Source: Hyphomicrobiales bacterium
GTDB lineage: Bacteria; Pseudomonadota; Alphaproteobacteria; Rhizobiales; Rhizobiaceae
DNA length: 64,000 nucleotides
NCBI GenBank assembly: GCA_900469625.1
Contig: UBXV01000034.1
Location: forward strand, 42,597-106,596
Direction: 5' to 3'
Both the position numbers and the translations under genes were made by a program. Positions 23,581-32,640 of this stretch are shown here, in pieces (the stretch's first letter is position 1; every line of letters begins with the position of its first letter). The notes below the pieces were generated by a model. It was not told the DNA's origin, made no database searches, and saw only the letters and a program-made list of their open reading frames with translations.

Positions 23581-25186
23581 GGGCCGAACTCATGTGCGAG
23601 GGAGCGTGCCTGAGATCGCGCAGGATCTCGGCGGCGGCGTTGCGGCCGGGTGCGCCCATGACGCCACCGCCGGGGTGGGTCGAGGAGCCGCAGATGTAGA
23701 GACCGCGCACCGGGGTGCGATACTGCGCGTAGCCGGGCACCGGCCGGTTGAAAAGCAACTGGTCGAACGTCAGTTCGCCCTGGAAGATGTTGCCTTCTGT
23801 CAGGCCGACTTCCTGCTCGATCTCGCGCGGGGTGCGCACCTCCATGTGCAGGATGCGTTCCCGGAAGCCGGGCGAATAATCGGAGATCTGCTTGATCACG
23901 GTCTCGGCGAAAGCGTCGCGGTCGGCATCGGTCCAGTCGTTGCCTTCGACCTTCGGCGGACAGTATTGCACGAAGCAGGAGACGAAGTGTTTTCCGGGCG
24001 GCGCCATGGTCGGGTCGAGCGTCGTCGGGATCATCATGTCGACGAAGGGATCGGCCGACCAGCGTCCGGCCTTCCAGTCGTCATAACCTTTTTCCATGCG
24101 TTCGATCGTGTCGGTGAAGTGCAGGTCGCCGCGTATGCAGGAGGAGCCAGATGGCAGGGCCGGAAACTCCGGCAGGCTGTCGAGTGCGATGTTGAGCTTG
24201 CCCGAGGAGCCGCGCATCTTGAAGTGGCGGACACGGTGCAGGAAACGCTCCGGCAGCGCGCTTTCGTCGACGAGCTTCAGGAAGGTACGCTTGACGTCGG
24301 CATTGGAGACGACAAGCTTGCCGAGGACTTCTTCGCCGTCGGCAAGCACCGCCCCAGTCGCCTTGCCACGATGGGTCATGATGCCGGTGACATCGGCTCC
24401 GGTGCGGATGGTGCCGCCGGATGCCTTGAAGGAGGAGGCGAGGGCCGAGGTGACGGCCCCCATGCCGCCGCGGGCATAGCCCCAGGCGCCGACCGACCCG
24501 TCGACCTCGCCCATGTAGTGGTGCAAGAGGACATAGGCCGTTCCCGGCGACATCGGCCCGAGCGCCGTGCCGATGATGCCCGAAAGCGCCAGGTAGGCCT
24601 TCACCACGTCGGTCTCGAAATACTCGTCGAGAAAATCCGAGATCGACATCGTCCAGAAGCGCAAGGTTGCGGCCATCTCGGCGGGGGAGAAGTCACCGAA
24701 CTTCTTCGCGAGATAGAGCAGCTCCTGGAGATCGCGCGGTTTGAAGCTGAACGGATCGGGCGCCGTGCGCATCAGCAACGGCTGGATGAAGCGGCATTGA
24801 CGCGTCACGTCGCGGGCATAGCGATCATAGGCTTCGGCATCCCGTTTGGAGAAGCGGGCGAACTCGCGGCGATGGGAATCGTGATCGCGATAGGAGGCGA
24901 GGTAGTCGCCGTCCCGGGTGAAGACCGCGCCGCCCTCATAGGAGATGACCTGCAGCCCGTGTTTCGGCAGCTCCAGGTCGCGCATGATTTCGGGCCGGAA
25001 CAGCGAACAGACGTAGGAACAGTTCGAATAGAGAAAGCCCGGGGTCAGCTCGCGGCTGGTGGCGGCGCCGCCGACCCAGGCGTTCTTTTCAAGGACGATG
25101 ACATCAAGTCCCGCCCGTTGGAGATAGCAGGCCGTTACCAGGCCGTTATGGCCGCCTCCGATCATCACCACGTCGTATTTTTTCAT
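23567..25186 (-). CDS. FAD-dependent oxidoreductase, phytoene-desaturase-like (2)
   Basis: A 539-residue paralogue of the previous protein: [20 protein letters not shown] at the N-terminus, then [19 protein letters not shown], and [20 protein letters not shown] near the C-terminus. The frame extends to 25390, but ATG 25186 has AGGGGAG 6 bp upstream and the nucleotide-binding fold starts right after it. It is the first gene of the operon FAD(2)-FAD(1)-gcvT-like-small protein, divergent from the methyltransferase-tetR operon. A BetI-like operator (25248-25262) lies 62 bp upstream. Two such enzymes in tandem may form a heteromeric dehydrogenase or act in successive steps. Confidence 0.88.
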   Translation of the reverse strand: MKKYDVVMIGGGHNGLVTACYLQRAGLDVIVLEKNAWVGGAATSRELTPGFLYSNCSYVCSLFRPEIMRDLELPKHGLQVISYEGGAVFTRDGDYLASYRDHDSHRREFARFSKRDAEAYDRYARDVTRQCRFIQPLLMRTAPDPFSFKPRDLQELLYLAKKFGDFSPAEMAATLRFWTMSISDFLDEYFETDVVKAYLALSGIIGTALGPMSPGTAYVLLHHYMGEVDGSVGAWGYARGGMGAVTSALASSFKASGGTIRTGADVTGIMTHRGKATGAVLADGEEVLGKLVVSNADVKRTFLKLVDESALPERFLHRVRHFKMRGSSGKLNIALDSLPEFPALPSGSSCIRGDLHFTDTIERMEKGYDDWKAGRWSADPFVDMMIPTTLDPTMAPPGKHFVSCFVQYCPPKVEGNDWTDADRDAFAETVIKQISDYSPGFRERILHMEVRTPREIEQEVGLTEGNIFQGELTFDQLLFNRPVPGYAQYRTPVRGLYICGSSTHPGGGVMGAPGRNAAAEILRDLRHAPSHMSSAHDVI

Positions 25187-25247
25187 GTGGCTCCCCTTGT
25201 CGTTGATAAAAAAAATGGCATGGAAAGCAGAATGTTGTCCATATATT

Positions 25248-25262
25248 TTGAATGAGTGTTCA
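25248..25262 (+). promoter_or_regulatory. BetI-like operator, copy A
   Basis: TTGAATGAGTGTTCA, followed by GCAAATATG. It is preceded by TATATT, a likely -10 box. It matches copies B (33857-33871) and C (31036-31050) at 12 of 15 positions. It lies in the 148-bp divergent region, 62 bp from the FAD oxidoreductase start and 72 bp from the methyltransferase start. Confidence 0.7.
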
Positions 25263-25334
25263 GCAAATATGTTGCAATCCTCTGATAACGCGATAGGATT
25301 TCTATCGAAGGTTCGAGGACGGATCGGAGGTCGG

Positions 25335-26144
25335 ATGTCGTCGATCGATAGAGAGGTGCCGCCGCTCGCGGAATACGACGACGCGGCCATCCGCTTTCTC
25401 GCGGTGCTGTGGGGCGATGGCTATCTTTCGCCCGGCGGCGCAGGTGAGGTCGATCGTGTCCTTGAAGGACTGGATCTCCGTGGCAAGCGCGTGCTCGATC
25501 TTGGCTGCGGGGCGGGTGGTGCCGCGCTGCACATTGCCCAAACGCATGGCCCGGCGCAGGTGACGGGCTTTGATGTCGAAGTGCCCGTGATCGAACGGGC
25601 GCGGTTTGCGGCGACGCGTTCGGGGCTCGCCAATGTCTCGTTCATACAGTCGGCCCCCGGCCGCCTGCCGTTCGTCGATGGCAGTTTCGACGTGGTCTTT
25701 TCCAAGGACGCGCTGGTGCATGTGCCGGACAAGGCCGCGATCTTCCGCGAGATCTTCCGTGTGCTTGCGCCCGGCGGTGTCTTTGCCGCCTCAGACTGGC
25801 TGATCTCCCATGGCGGTGAACCGTCCAGCGACATGAAGGCCTATCTTGCAGCCGAGGGGCTCAGCTTCGGCATGGCGCCTGCCGAGGCCTATCTTGCCGC
25901 GATGACGTCGGCCGGCTTCGTCGATACCAGTTCGCTCAGCCGCAACGCCTGGTATCGGGACGTCGCCCGGACAGAGCTTTCAAGGCTCGAAGGTTCGCTG
26001 CGCGCCGATGCCGTGGCAGCGGTCGGCGAGGGCTATGTGGCGAAGAACATCCGGACCTGGACTGCGATGCAGAAGGTGCTTGACAGTGGTGAGCATTGTC
26101 CCACTCATCTGCGTGGCATCAGGCCGATGCCGCGCGGAGCATGA
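25335..26144 (+). CDS. SAM-dependent methyltransferase (class I)
   Basis: A 269-residue methyltransferase. Motif I is [17 protein letters not shown], the acidic end of strand 2 is VTGFDVE, motif II/post-II is [20 protein letters not shown] and [12 protein letters not shown] is motif III. The style is that of phosphoethanolamine, sarcosine or ubiquinone-type small-molecule methyltransferases. ATG 25335 is chosen for its GGAGG ribosome-binding site and because the family N-terminus follows. The stop is one base before the TetR start, so it is first in an operon methyltransferase-tetR-binding protein. A methyl-adding enzyme among demethylating enzymes is unexpected; it may methylate an intermediate or act in regulation. 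Confidence 0.87.
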   Translation: MSSIDREVPPLAEYDDAAIRFLAVLWGDGYLSPGGAGEVDRVLEGLDLRGKRVLDLGCGAGGAALHIAQTHGPAQVTGFDVEVPVIERARFAATRSGLANVSFIQSAPGRLPFVDGSFDVVFSKDALVHVPDKAAIFREIFRVLAPGGVFAASDWLISHGGEPSSDMKAYLAAEGLSFGMAPAEAYLAAMTSAGFVDTSSLSRNAWYRDVARTELSRLEGSLRADAVAAVGEGYVAKNIRTWTAMQKVLDSGEHCPTHLRGIRPMPRGA

Positions 26145-26145
26145 C

Positions 26146-26844
26146 ATGCACCTGCGCCTCAAGAAGAACAGCACGGCGGTACGGATGAAACTCACCTCTG
26201 CGGCACAGGACGCAACGGACACCGAGAAGCGCGGGCGCAAGGCGTCCAAGGAAACCAGACGACAGCAGCTGATCGAGGCGACGATCGATTCGCTCGCCAA
26301 GCGCGGCTATTCGGAGACGACGCTGGCCGACGTCGCCGATGGCGCCGGCCTTTCGCGCGGCATCGTCAACTTTCACTTCGAAAGCAAGGAAAAGCTGTTG
26401 ATTGCGACGCTGCAATCGATGGCCGACGAATATGCCGCAAATTGGGGTGCGGCGCTGGAGAAGGCCGGCGACAGGGCGGCAGCCCAGCTCTGGGCGCTCG
26501 TTGCCTGCGATTTCGATCGAAAGATCTGCACCAAGCGCAAACTTGCCGCCTGGTGCGCCTTCTGGGGCGAGGCGAAGTCGCGGCCGACCTACCAGGCGCT
26601 CTGCGGCGCACGTGACGTCAAGTACCAGGAGATCTTTCTGGCGCTTTGCCAGACGCTCAAGGACGAGGGCGGCTATGCCTACGAGCCTGAGGGCATGACG
26701 CTGGCGCTCTGCGCTTCGATGGAAGGGTTATGGCTGCGACTGATGATGGGCGACGGACTGACGCGCGAGAAGGCGCATGCGGCGGCCGTCGAATATCTGC
26801 TCGTCGCCTTCCCCAGGCATTTCACCCGGGAAGGGCCGAAATAG
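26146..26844 (+). CDS. TetR-family regulator, BetI-like
   Basis: A 232-residue TetR repressor. The helix-turn-helix region is RRQQLIEATIDSLAKRGYSE followed by TTLADVADGAGLSRGIVNFH, and the ligand domain (KLAAWCAFWGEAKSRPTYQA) is of the BetI type. BetI represses choline/betaine genes and is released by choline. ATG 26146 follows the methyltransferase stop by one base with GCGGAG upstream; ATG 26185 is a possible alternative. No betA/betB are nearby, so the ligand is probably a different quaternary or N-methylated amine. It is the obvious candidate to bind the three TTGAATGNNYGTTCA operators, one of which precedes its own operon. Confidence 0.88.
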   Translation: MHLRLKKNSTAVRMKLTSAAQDATDTEKRGRKASKETRRQQLIEATIDSLAKRGYSETTLADVADGAGLSRGIVNFHFESKEKLLIATLQSMADEYAANWGAALEKAGDRAAAQLWALVACDFDRKICTKRKLAAWCAFWGEAKSRPTYQALCGARDVKYQEIFLALCQTLKDEGGYAYEPEGMTLALCASMEGLWLRLMMGDGLTREKAHAAAVEYLLVAFPRHFTREGPK

Positions 26845-26884
26845 GGAACGACAACGCCACAACGGCCGGATAGAGGAGGTTGGC

Positions 26885-27967
26885 ATGATATTGGTGAACG
26901 TGTGCAGGCAAATCCTGGGGGGCGTCTTCATCGCCTCGCTGGTCTCGACCACCGCCCTGCCGGCGCTTGCCGCAGACAATCTCACGATCTTCGACTGGTC
27001 GGGCTACGAAGATCCCGCCTTCCACCCTGCCTATACCGCCAAGCACGGAACAGAGCCGGATTTCAGCTTCTTTGGCGACGAGGAGGAGGCGTTCCAGAAG
27101 CTGCGCTCGGGCTTCAAGGCCGATCTCGCCCACCCCTGTTCGCAAAGTGTGGCGAAGTGGCGCGAGGCCGGCCTGATCGAGCCTCTCGACACGTCGAAAC
27201 TGACCTATTGGAATGATACCGATCCGGCGATCGTTGCCATGAAGGGGCTGATGACGACGCCTGATGGCAAAGCCTGGCTGTTGCCGTTCGAATGGGGCAA
27301 CACGGTGCTGACCTATCGCACCGACACGGTGAAGCCCGAAGAAATTTCTTCGCTGAAGGCCTTCGCCGACCCGAAGTTCAAGGACCGGGTATCGATCGGC
27401 GACAATGTCGATGACGCCTACGCGCTCGCAAGCCTGGCGATCGGTCTCAAGGACTGGACGAAGATGACCGACGAGCAATTCAAGCAGGCGTCGGATTTCC
27501 TGCGCGAGGTGCATAAGAACGTCCGGCTCTACTGGACCGACAACACCGATCTCAGCCAGGCGATCGCCAGCGGCGAGGTCGACCTCGCCTGGGCCTGGAA
27601 CGAGACGGCGACGACGCTGCAGGCGGACGACGTGCCGGCGGCGATCAAGAAGGACACGGCAGAGGGCCTGTCGACCTGGGTCTGCGGCTATGTCCGGTTG
27701 AAGGGTGCCACGGCACCTGAAGATCAGCAGTATGATTTCCTGAATTCGATCACCGATCCGGCGATCACGTCCTACATGGTGGAGTCCTGGGGCTATGGCC
27801 ATGCCAACGCGCGAGGCATGGCGCAGGTCGATCCGAAGATCCTCGCCGACAAGGGCTATGCCGACGTCAGCAAATTCCTCGACAACACGCTGTTCCAGTC
27901 GCCGATGCCGATGGAGCTGCGCCAGAAGATGATTGCCGAGTTCGAGAAGATCAAGGCCGGTTATTGA
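26885..27967 (+). CDS. ABC transporter periplasmic binding protein (spermidine/putrescine type)
   Basis: A 360-residue exported binding protein. The signal peptide ends at LPALAADN (cleavage after LPALA). NLTIFDWSGYEDPAFHPAY is the standard start of PotD/PotF-like proteins, and WLLPFEWGNTVLTYRTDTVK the hinge region. A GGAGG ribosome-binding site 6 bp upstream supports ATG 26885. It follows tetR by 40 bp, so it belongs to the rightward methyltransferase-tetR operon, while the ATPase and permeases are on the opposite strand and convergent. All parts of the importer are nevertheless adjacent. The ligand may be a quaternary amine or polyamine. Confidence 0.9.
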   Translation: MILVNVCRQILGGVFIASLVSTTALPALAADNLTIFDWSGYEDPAFHPAYTAKHGTEPDFSFFGDEEEAFQKLRSGFKADLAHPCSQSVAKWREAGLIEPLDTSKLTYWNDTDPAIVAMKGLMTTPDGKAWLLPFEWGNTVLTYRTDTVKPEEISSLKAFADPKFKDRVSIGDNVDDAYALASLAIGLKDWTKMTDEQFKQASDFLREVHKNVRLYWTDNTDLSQAIASGEVDLAWAWNETATTLQADDVPAAIKKDTAEGLSTWVCGYVRLKGATAPEDQQYDFLNSITDPAITSYMVESWGYGHANARGMAQVDPKILADKGYADVSKFLDNTLFQSPMPMELRQKMIAEFEKIKAGY

Positions 27968-27978
27968 AGGTAAGAATA

Positions 27979-28005
27979 CGGGCAGCTGCGAGGTGCGGCT
28001 GCCCG
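27979..28005. terminator. Hairpin between convergent binding-protein and ATPase genes
   Basis: Perfect 8-bp stem CGGGCAGC / GCTGCCCG with an 11-nt loop, lying entirely in the 44-bp gap between two convergent genes. No T-run on either side, so it is a two-way terminator-like hairpin. Confidence 0.55.
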
Positions 28006-28011
28006 AACCCG

Positions 28012-29100
28012 TCAGTCCGAGAGTGCCACCAGCGCATCAGGATCGTAGGCGAGCCGAACCGCGTCGCCGACCGGAATGTCATCCGCGCCGAAATTGTTGG
28101 TCTCCGAAACCGAAAGCGGCTGCTCCATGCCGGGGACGTCGACGATCAGGTGAGTGATCTCACCGAAATAGTGGCGATCGACGACTTTTCCGGCAAGCTC
28201 GAACTCGGCCCTGGCATCGTCCCAGAGCACGCGCAGCCGTTCCGGCCGGATGCCGACCGTGGCGGTGCCGTTGCGGGCGGTGAAGCCGAGCGGCTTGTCG
28301 AGCGTGACGCCGCCGAAGCGCGGGGTTTCCACAGTTAGGCGTGTCGACGTCTCTCCGGTAATCCGCGCCTTCATGAAATTCATGCCGCCGAGAAAATCGG
28401 CGATCTGGCGCGTGGTCGGGCGCTGGTAGATCTCTTTCGGTGTTGCCACCTGCGCAATACGTCCGCCGAACATCACGGCGATGCGATCAGACAGAGCGAG
28501 CGCCTCATACTGGTCATGCGTGACGAGGATGAAGGTGATGCCGACGGCTTTTTGCAGCGAGCGCAACTCGACCTGCATTTCCTCGCGCAGCTTCTTGTCG
28601 AGCGCGGAAAGCGGTTCGTCGAGCAGCAGCACCTTCGGACGCATGACAAGCGCGCGAGCAAGGGCGACACGCTGGCGCTGGCCGCCGGAAAGCTCGTGCG
28701 CCCGACGCTTGCCGAGATGACCGAGGCGGACTTGGTCGAGGGCGGCGCCCACGCGCCGACGCTCCTCATTTGCGTCGAGCTTCAGGCGCTTCAGGCCATA
28801 GGCGACATTTTCCTCGACATCCAGATGCGGAAAGATAGCGTAGTTCTGGAAGACCATGTTGGTCGGCCGCCGGTTCGGCGGCGTGCCGATCACCGATTGC
28901 CCGTCGATGCGGATGTCGCCGGTGCTCGGCGTGTCGAAGCCTGCGATCGAGCGCAGCAGCGTGGTCTTGCCACAGCCGGATGGCCCGAGCAGCGAGAAGA
29001 ACTCGCCGGCGGCAATGTCGAGCGAGACGTCGTCGAGCGCCTTGTAGATGCCATAGAACTTGTTGACCGCCTCGATCGTGATCATCGGTGTTTCATGCAT
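28012..29100 (-). CDS. ABC transporter ATP-binding protein (PotA-like)
   Basis: A 362-residue ATPase. Walker A is GPSGCGKTTLL, the signature LSGGQRQRVALARAL, Walker B VLLLDEPLSALD and the switch His is in LVTHDQYEAL. The C-terminal 100 residues (TVGIRPERLRVLWDDA; FGEITHLIVDVPG) form the TOBE domain of the polyamine/iron/sugar CUT-type importers. It is the last gene of the leftward permease operon and its start overlaps the upstream permease stop by 8 bp. It powers uptake of the solute captured by the protein at 26885-27967. Confidence 0.93.
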   Translation of the reverse strand: MHETPMITIEAVNKFYGIYKALDDVSLDIAAGEFFSLLGPSGCGKTTLLRSIAGFDTPSTGDIRIDGQSVIGTPPNRRPTNMVFQNYAIFPHLDVEENVAYGLKRLKLDANEERRRVGAALDQVRLGHLGKRRAHELSGGQRQRVALARALVMRPKVLLLDEPLSALDKKLREEMQVELRSLQKAVGITFILVTHDQYEALALSDRIAVMFGGRIAQVATPKEIYQRPTTRQIADFLGGMNFMKARITGETSTRLTVETPRFGGVTLDKPLGFTARNGTATVGIRPERLRVLWDDARAEFELAGKVVDRHYFGEITHLIVDVPGMEQPLSVSETNNFGADDIPVGDAVRLAYDPDALVALSD

Positions 29101-29917
29101 TGAGCGCTCCCTCAGCCCTCAGCCGATGTTCGGCGCGACGGCGTATGATTTCCGAAAGGGTGAGAAGCAGGATCGAGATCAGGATCATCACGCTGCCAAG
29201 CGCAAGCACGCCCGGTAGCTTGGCGGCAAAACGAAGCTGGCCCCAGATATAGACCGGCAAGGTCGGCTCGGTGCCCGAGAGAAAGAAGGCGAGGATGAAC
29301 TCGTCGAGCGAGACGGTGAAGGAGACCAGCAGGCTGGAGACGAGCGCCGGGGCGACGACGGGAAGCGTCACCCGGCGGAACGTGCCGATCGCGGTTTCGC
29401 CGAGATCGAGCGAGGCCTCTTCCAGCGATCGGTCGAATCCGCCGAAGCCGGAAATCAACACCGACATGGCATAGGGCAGGCAGAAGATCACCTGGCCGAG
29501 GATCACGGTGACGAGCGACAGCTCGACGCCGAGCTGCAGGATGATCATCAGCAGCGAGACGGCAAAGATGATTTCCGGCAGAAACAGCGGCGCCATGATC
29601 AGCCCGGTTGCCGCCCGCTGGCCGCGGAAGCGATAGCGAGTGATGGCACGGGCCGCGCAGATGCCGAGCACGGTGGAGAGAATGGCGACGGAGACGCCGA
29701 CGATCATGCTGTTGCGGGCCGCTTCGAGGAGCGCGGTGTTGTGCCAGAGCGAGGCGTACCATTTGGTGGTGAAGCCGGCGAGGGGGAAGGTCGTCGTCGC
29801 TGCATTGTTGAAGGAGAAGATCGGCAGCAGCAGGATCGGCAGGTAGAGAAATGCCAGGTACACCGTGACATAGGCTGGCAGCCAGCGGGACTTCGGAATG
29901 CCGTGGCGCCCACTCAT
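29093..29917 (-). CDS. ABC transporter permease (PotC-like)
   Basis: A 274-residue inner-membrane permease with about six transmembrane helices. The EAA loop is EEASLDLGETAIGTFRRVTL (EAA---G---------I-LP type), which contacts the ATPase. PTLPVYIWGQLRFAAK before the last helix is typical of PotC. It overlaps the PotB-like gene by 4 bp and the ATPase gene by 8 bp, so it is the middle gene of a coupled permease-permease-ATPase operon. Confidence 0.92.
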   Translation of the reverse strand: MSGRHGIPKSRWLPAYVTVYLAFLYLPILLLPIFSFNNAATTTFPLAGFTTKWYASLWHNTALLEAARNSMIVGVSVAILSTVLGICAARAITRYRFRGQRAATGLIMAPLFLPEIIFAVSLLMIILQLGVELSLVTVILGQVIFCLPYAMSVLISGFGGFDRSLEEASLDLGETAIGTFRRVTLPVVAPALVSSLLVSFTVSLDEFILAFFLSGTEPTLPVYIWGQLRFAAKLPGVLALGSVMILISILLLTLSEIIRRRAEHRLRAEGALNA

Positions 29918-30837
29918 TTCGCCATCCTCACCAGCAGTTTCAGCCCGAGAACGACGAGGCCGGCCATCGCCGAGACAATGACCATCGTCGTTACCGATAG
30001 CGCAGCACCGAGCGGCCAGTTGGCGCCCTTGCCGAACTGTGCCTGGATCGCGGTTGCGATCATCACGCCATCCTTGCCGCCGACGAGCTTGGGGGTGACG
30101 TAGTCGCCGACCGTCGGGATCATCACGATCAGGAAGGCCGAGATCACGCCGGGAAGAGAGAGCGGCAAGGTGACGCGCAGGAAGCTCATCAGCTTGTTGT
30201 CGCCGAGATCATGGGCGGCCTCGATCAGCGAACGATCGACTTTTTCAAGGGAAACGAAGATCGGCAGGATGGCGAAAGCGGCCCAGCTATGCACGAGCGT
30301 GATGACGACGGCATTGGAATTATAGAGCAGCGACGTCAGCGGCTTGTCGATGACGCCGATCGACAACAGGCCGGTGTTCATCACGCCGCCATAGCCGAGG
30401 ATCACCTTCCAGGACATCACCCGCAGCAGATAGCTCGTCCAGCAGGGCACGGTGATCAGGAACAGCCAGAGGTTCTTGTGTACGCCGCCATGGAAGGAAA
30501 TGAACCAGGCGATCGGATAGGAGACGGTGACGGTGACGACGCTGACGACCAGCGAGATGACCAGCGAGCGCATCAGCAGATCCTGGTAGATCGGCTCGCC
30601 GAGCGCGGTCTTGTAGTTCTGGAGGGTGAAGGTGCGGTCGATCGTCAGATAGTCCTGGGTCCAGAAACTGTAGGCGACGACGATCAGGATCGGCAGGAAC
30701 AGCAAGGCGACGGCATAAAGCAGCGTCGGAGAGATCAGTGCCAGCCCGCTGGCCTCCTCGCTGGCCGTCCAGCGAAGCCGGTTCTTCGGCGGATGCGCGG
30801 GTCTATGCTCCACCGCGGTGCCCGATAACACCGCCAT
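29914..30837 (-). CDS. ABC transporter permease (PotB-like)
   Basis: A 307-residue inner-membrane permease. After a 30-residue cytosolic lead (AEHRPAHPPKNRL region) come about six transmembrane helices; the EAA loop is IEAAHDLGDNKLMSFLRVTL, and MIPTVGDYVTPKLVGGKDG is the PotB-type loop. The ribosome-binding site upstream of ATG 30837 is weak (AGGT). It is the first gene of the leftward transport operon and divergent from the class III aminotransferase, with operator C in the shared 288-bp region. Confidence 0.92.
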   Translation of the reverse strand: MAVLSGTAVEHRPAHPPKNRLRWTASEEASGLALISPTLLYAVALLFLPILIVVAYSFWTQDYLTIDRTFTLQNYKTALGEPIYQDLLMRSLVISLVVSVVTVTVSYPIAWFISFHGGVHKNLWLFLITVPCWTSYLLRVMSWKVILGYGGVMNTGLLSIGVIDKPLTSLLYNSNAVVITLVHSWAAFAILPIFVSLEKVDRSLIEAAHDLGDNKLMSFLRVTLPLSLPGVISAFLIVMIPTVGDYVTPKLVGGKDGVMIATAIQAQFGKGANWPLGAALSVTTMVIVSAMAGLVVLGLKLLVRMAK

Positions 30838-31125
30838 CAGTGATACCTACGCTCATGTAAATGATGTCCCGGCGCATGCCGGCGATGTCGAAGCCCATAT
30901 CGATAGAGTCGACAGTGGAAATGCAGCGAACGCATCATTCGATCCATCCCATGGCGATTTTTCGCCGTTTGGTTCCCTTGAATTAGCAAAACCCAAATTG
31001 GGATTGAACGCAAGCCCTATTTCTGCAATATTGATTGAACAGCCATTCAATAAAATCATGTGTTCCGTAATTTTATCAGATGGTTGTTATGCGAAATTGA
31101 TTTTCATGGGTTGGAGGAATTTGTC
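30838..31125. other. Divergent permease / aminotransferase promoter region
   Basis: 288 bp without a believable gene; from 30960 to 31115 it is clearly AT-rich for this genome. The rightward promoter and operator C (31004-31050) are described separately. I could not place a convincing leftward promoter for the permease operon; a GGAGG ribosome-binding site at 31113-31117 serves the aminotransferase. Confidence 0.6.
31004..31050 (+). promoter_or_regulatory. Promoter with BetI-like operator, copy C
   Basis: TTGAAC (31004-31009), a 17-bp spacer and AATATT (31027-31032) form a sigma70-like promoter reading toward the aminotransferase at 31126. The operator TGAACAGCCATTCAA follows at 31036-31050; on the other strand it reads TTGAATGGCTGTTCA. 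Position just downstream of the -10 box fits repression. Confidence 0.65.
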
Positions 31126-32538
31126 ATGGCCGCGAAGCTCGATCTTGCGAATGTGCCTGAAGGCGGCGCAGGTGAAACGTCAATGCTCGCCGAAAAACAT
31201 CTCGTCCAGCCATGGCCCGTCGCGGGCAGCATCGGTGCCGAAGCGCGCGGGCCCATCGAGAGCGGCGACGGCATTTATGTCGTCGACGGCGAAGGACGCC
31301 GCCTGATCGACGGACCGGCGGGCATGTGGTGCGTCAATGTCGGCCATCGCCGGGCGGAACTTGCCGACGTTTTGCGCGACCAGGCCATGGCGCTGTCCTA
31401 CAATTCCCCCTGGTACACCACAAATCAGCCCTCGGCTGAGCTTGCCGAACGGCTCGCCGCGCATGCGCCCGGCGACCTTTCCCATGTGTTTTTCACCACC
31501 GGCGGCTCTTCGGCGGTCGAAACAGCGCTGCGCTTCATGCAGTTCCTCAACAACGTGCGCGGCCGGCCGGAAAAGAAGCTGATCGTCTCGCGCCAGGGTG
31601 GTTACCATGGCTCGACCTATCTGTCGGCGTCGCTGAACGGCCGTCCGCGCGATCACGACTGGATGGACCGCGCCACCGACCAGGTGGCGAAACTCGCCTG
31701 TCCCAACCCGTTCCGGCGGCCGTCCGGGCAGTCAGAGGCGGAATTCTGTGATGCGCTGGTTGCGGAATTCCGGGCGTTGATCGAGGCGCGGGGAGCGGAT
31801 CGCATTGGCGCCTTCATCGCCGAACCGATCATGGCCTCCGGCGGCGTCATCGTGCCGCCGGATGGCTATCTGCGCCGCATGCGGGCGCTCTGCAGCGAGC
31901 ACGACATCCTGTTCATCGCCGACGAGGTGGTGACGGCCTTCGGGCGGCTCGGCGAGGTCTTTGCGTCAAAATCCGTGTTCGGGCTGGAGCCTGACATGAT
32001 CACCTTCGCCAAGGGGGTGACGTCGGGCTATTTTCCGCTCGGCGGCGTGATGATCTCCGCGCGGCTGCTCGAAAGCCTGCGGCAATCCAACCATGCCGAC
32101 GCGATGTTCGCGCATGGCCTGACCTATTCCAGCCATCCGGTCGGCTGTGCCGTCGCCCTGCGCAATCTCGACATTCTGGAGGACGGGCTGCTCGACCACG
32201 TCAAGGCGATCTCTAGCCATTTCCAGAGATCGCTGAAGGGCCTGGAGGCCCTGCCGCTGGTCGGCGACGTGCGCGGCATGGGGCTGATGGCCTGCGTCGA
32301 ATGTGTCGCCGACCGCGTCAGCAACAACCCCCTGACGCTCGATCTCGAAGTCGGCAAGCGCATCGATCGCCATTGCCAGGAGCTTGGCCTCTTGGTGCGG
32401 CCGCTGATCAACATGTGCGTGATGTCGCCACCGCTGACGATTACCACGGGGCAGATCGACGACATGGTCGCCATTCTCGACGCCAGCATCCGTCGCGCCA
32501 TGGACGAACTCGTGCGGGAGGGCCTGTGGAAGGGGTGA
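31126..32538 (+). CDS. Class III PLP-dependent aminotransferase
   Basis: A 470-residue omega-amino-acid-type transaminase. Phosphate-binding stretch: FFTTGGSSAVETALRFMQ; pyridine-N Asp: LFIADEVVTAFGRLGE; PLP lysine: TFAKGVTSGYFPLGG. ATG 31126 is selected for its GGAGG ribosome-binding site 8 bp upstream. It stands alone between a regulated promoter (31004-31050) and two tandem terminators (32570-32635). Within the BetI-like regulon it probably deaminates a product of the oxidative steps to an aldehyde or keto acid; the substrate is unknown. It is a different branch from the two class III enzymes at 501-3144. Confidence 0.9.
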   Translation: MAAKLDLANVPEGGAGETSMLAEKHLVQPWPVAGSIGAEARGPIESGDGIYVVDGEGRRLIDGPAGMWCVNVGHRRAELADVLRDQAMALSYNSPWYTTNQPSAELAERLAAHAPGDLSHVFFTTGGSSAVETALRFMQFLNNVRGRPEKKLIVSRQGGYHGSTYLSASLNGRPRDHDWMDRATDQVAKLACPNPFRRPSGQSEAEFCDALVAEFRALIEARGADRIGAFIAEPIMASGGVIVPPDGYLRRMRALCSEHDILFIADEVVTAFGRLGEVFASKSVFGLEPDMITFAKGVTSGYFPLGGVMISARLLESLRQSNHADAMFAHGLTYSSHPVGCAVALRNLDILEDGLLDHVKAISSHFQRSLKGLEALPLVGDVRGMGLMACVECVADRVSNNPLTLDLEVGKRIDRHCQELGLLVRPLINMCVMSPPLTITTGQIDDMVAILDASIRRAMDELVREGLWKG

Positions 32539-32569
32539 GTTGAGACGCCGTCCGGACTGAATATGCCTC

Positions 32570-32602
32570 GGCCCCGCCAGCATTCCCCGGCGGGGCCGTT
32601 TT
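32570..32602. terminator. Terminator 1 of tandem pair
   Basis: GGCCCCGCC / GGCGGGGCC stem (9 bp, 10-nt loop) followed by GTTTTC on the plus strand. It ends the aminotransferase mRNA. Confidence 0.85.
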
Positions 32603-32606
32603 CGAA

Positions 32607-32635
32607 GGGGCCGGTCCTGCGCCGGCCCCTCTTTT
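32607..32635. terminator. Terminator 2 of tandem pair, two-way
   Basis: GGGGCCGG / CCGGCCCC stem (8 bp, 7-nt loop) followed by TCTTTT on the plus strand; the minus strand has TTCGAAAAC after the stem. It lies 5 bp from the stop of the convergent Rieske gene, so it probably serves both genes. Confidence 0.85.
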
Positions 32636-32640
32636 AAAGC

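Noticed and set aside
23498..25255. 585-codon plus-strand frame over the second FAD enzyme
   Set aside because: Shadow of a flavoprotein with an intact nucleotide-binding fold.
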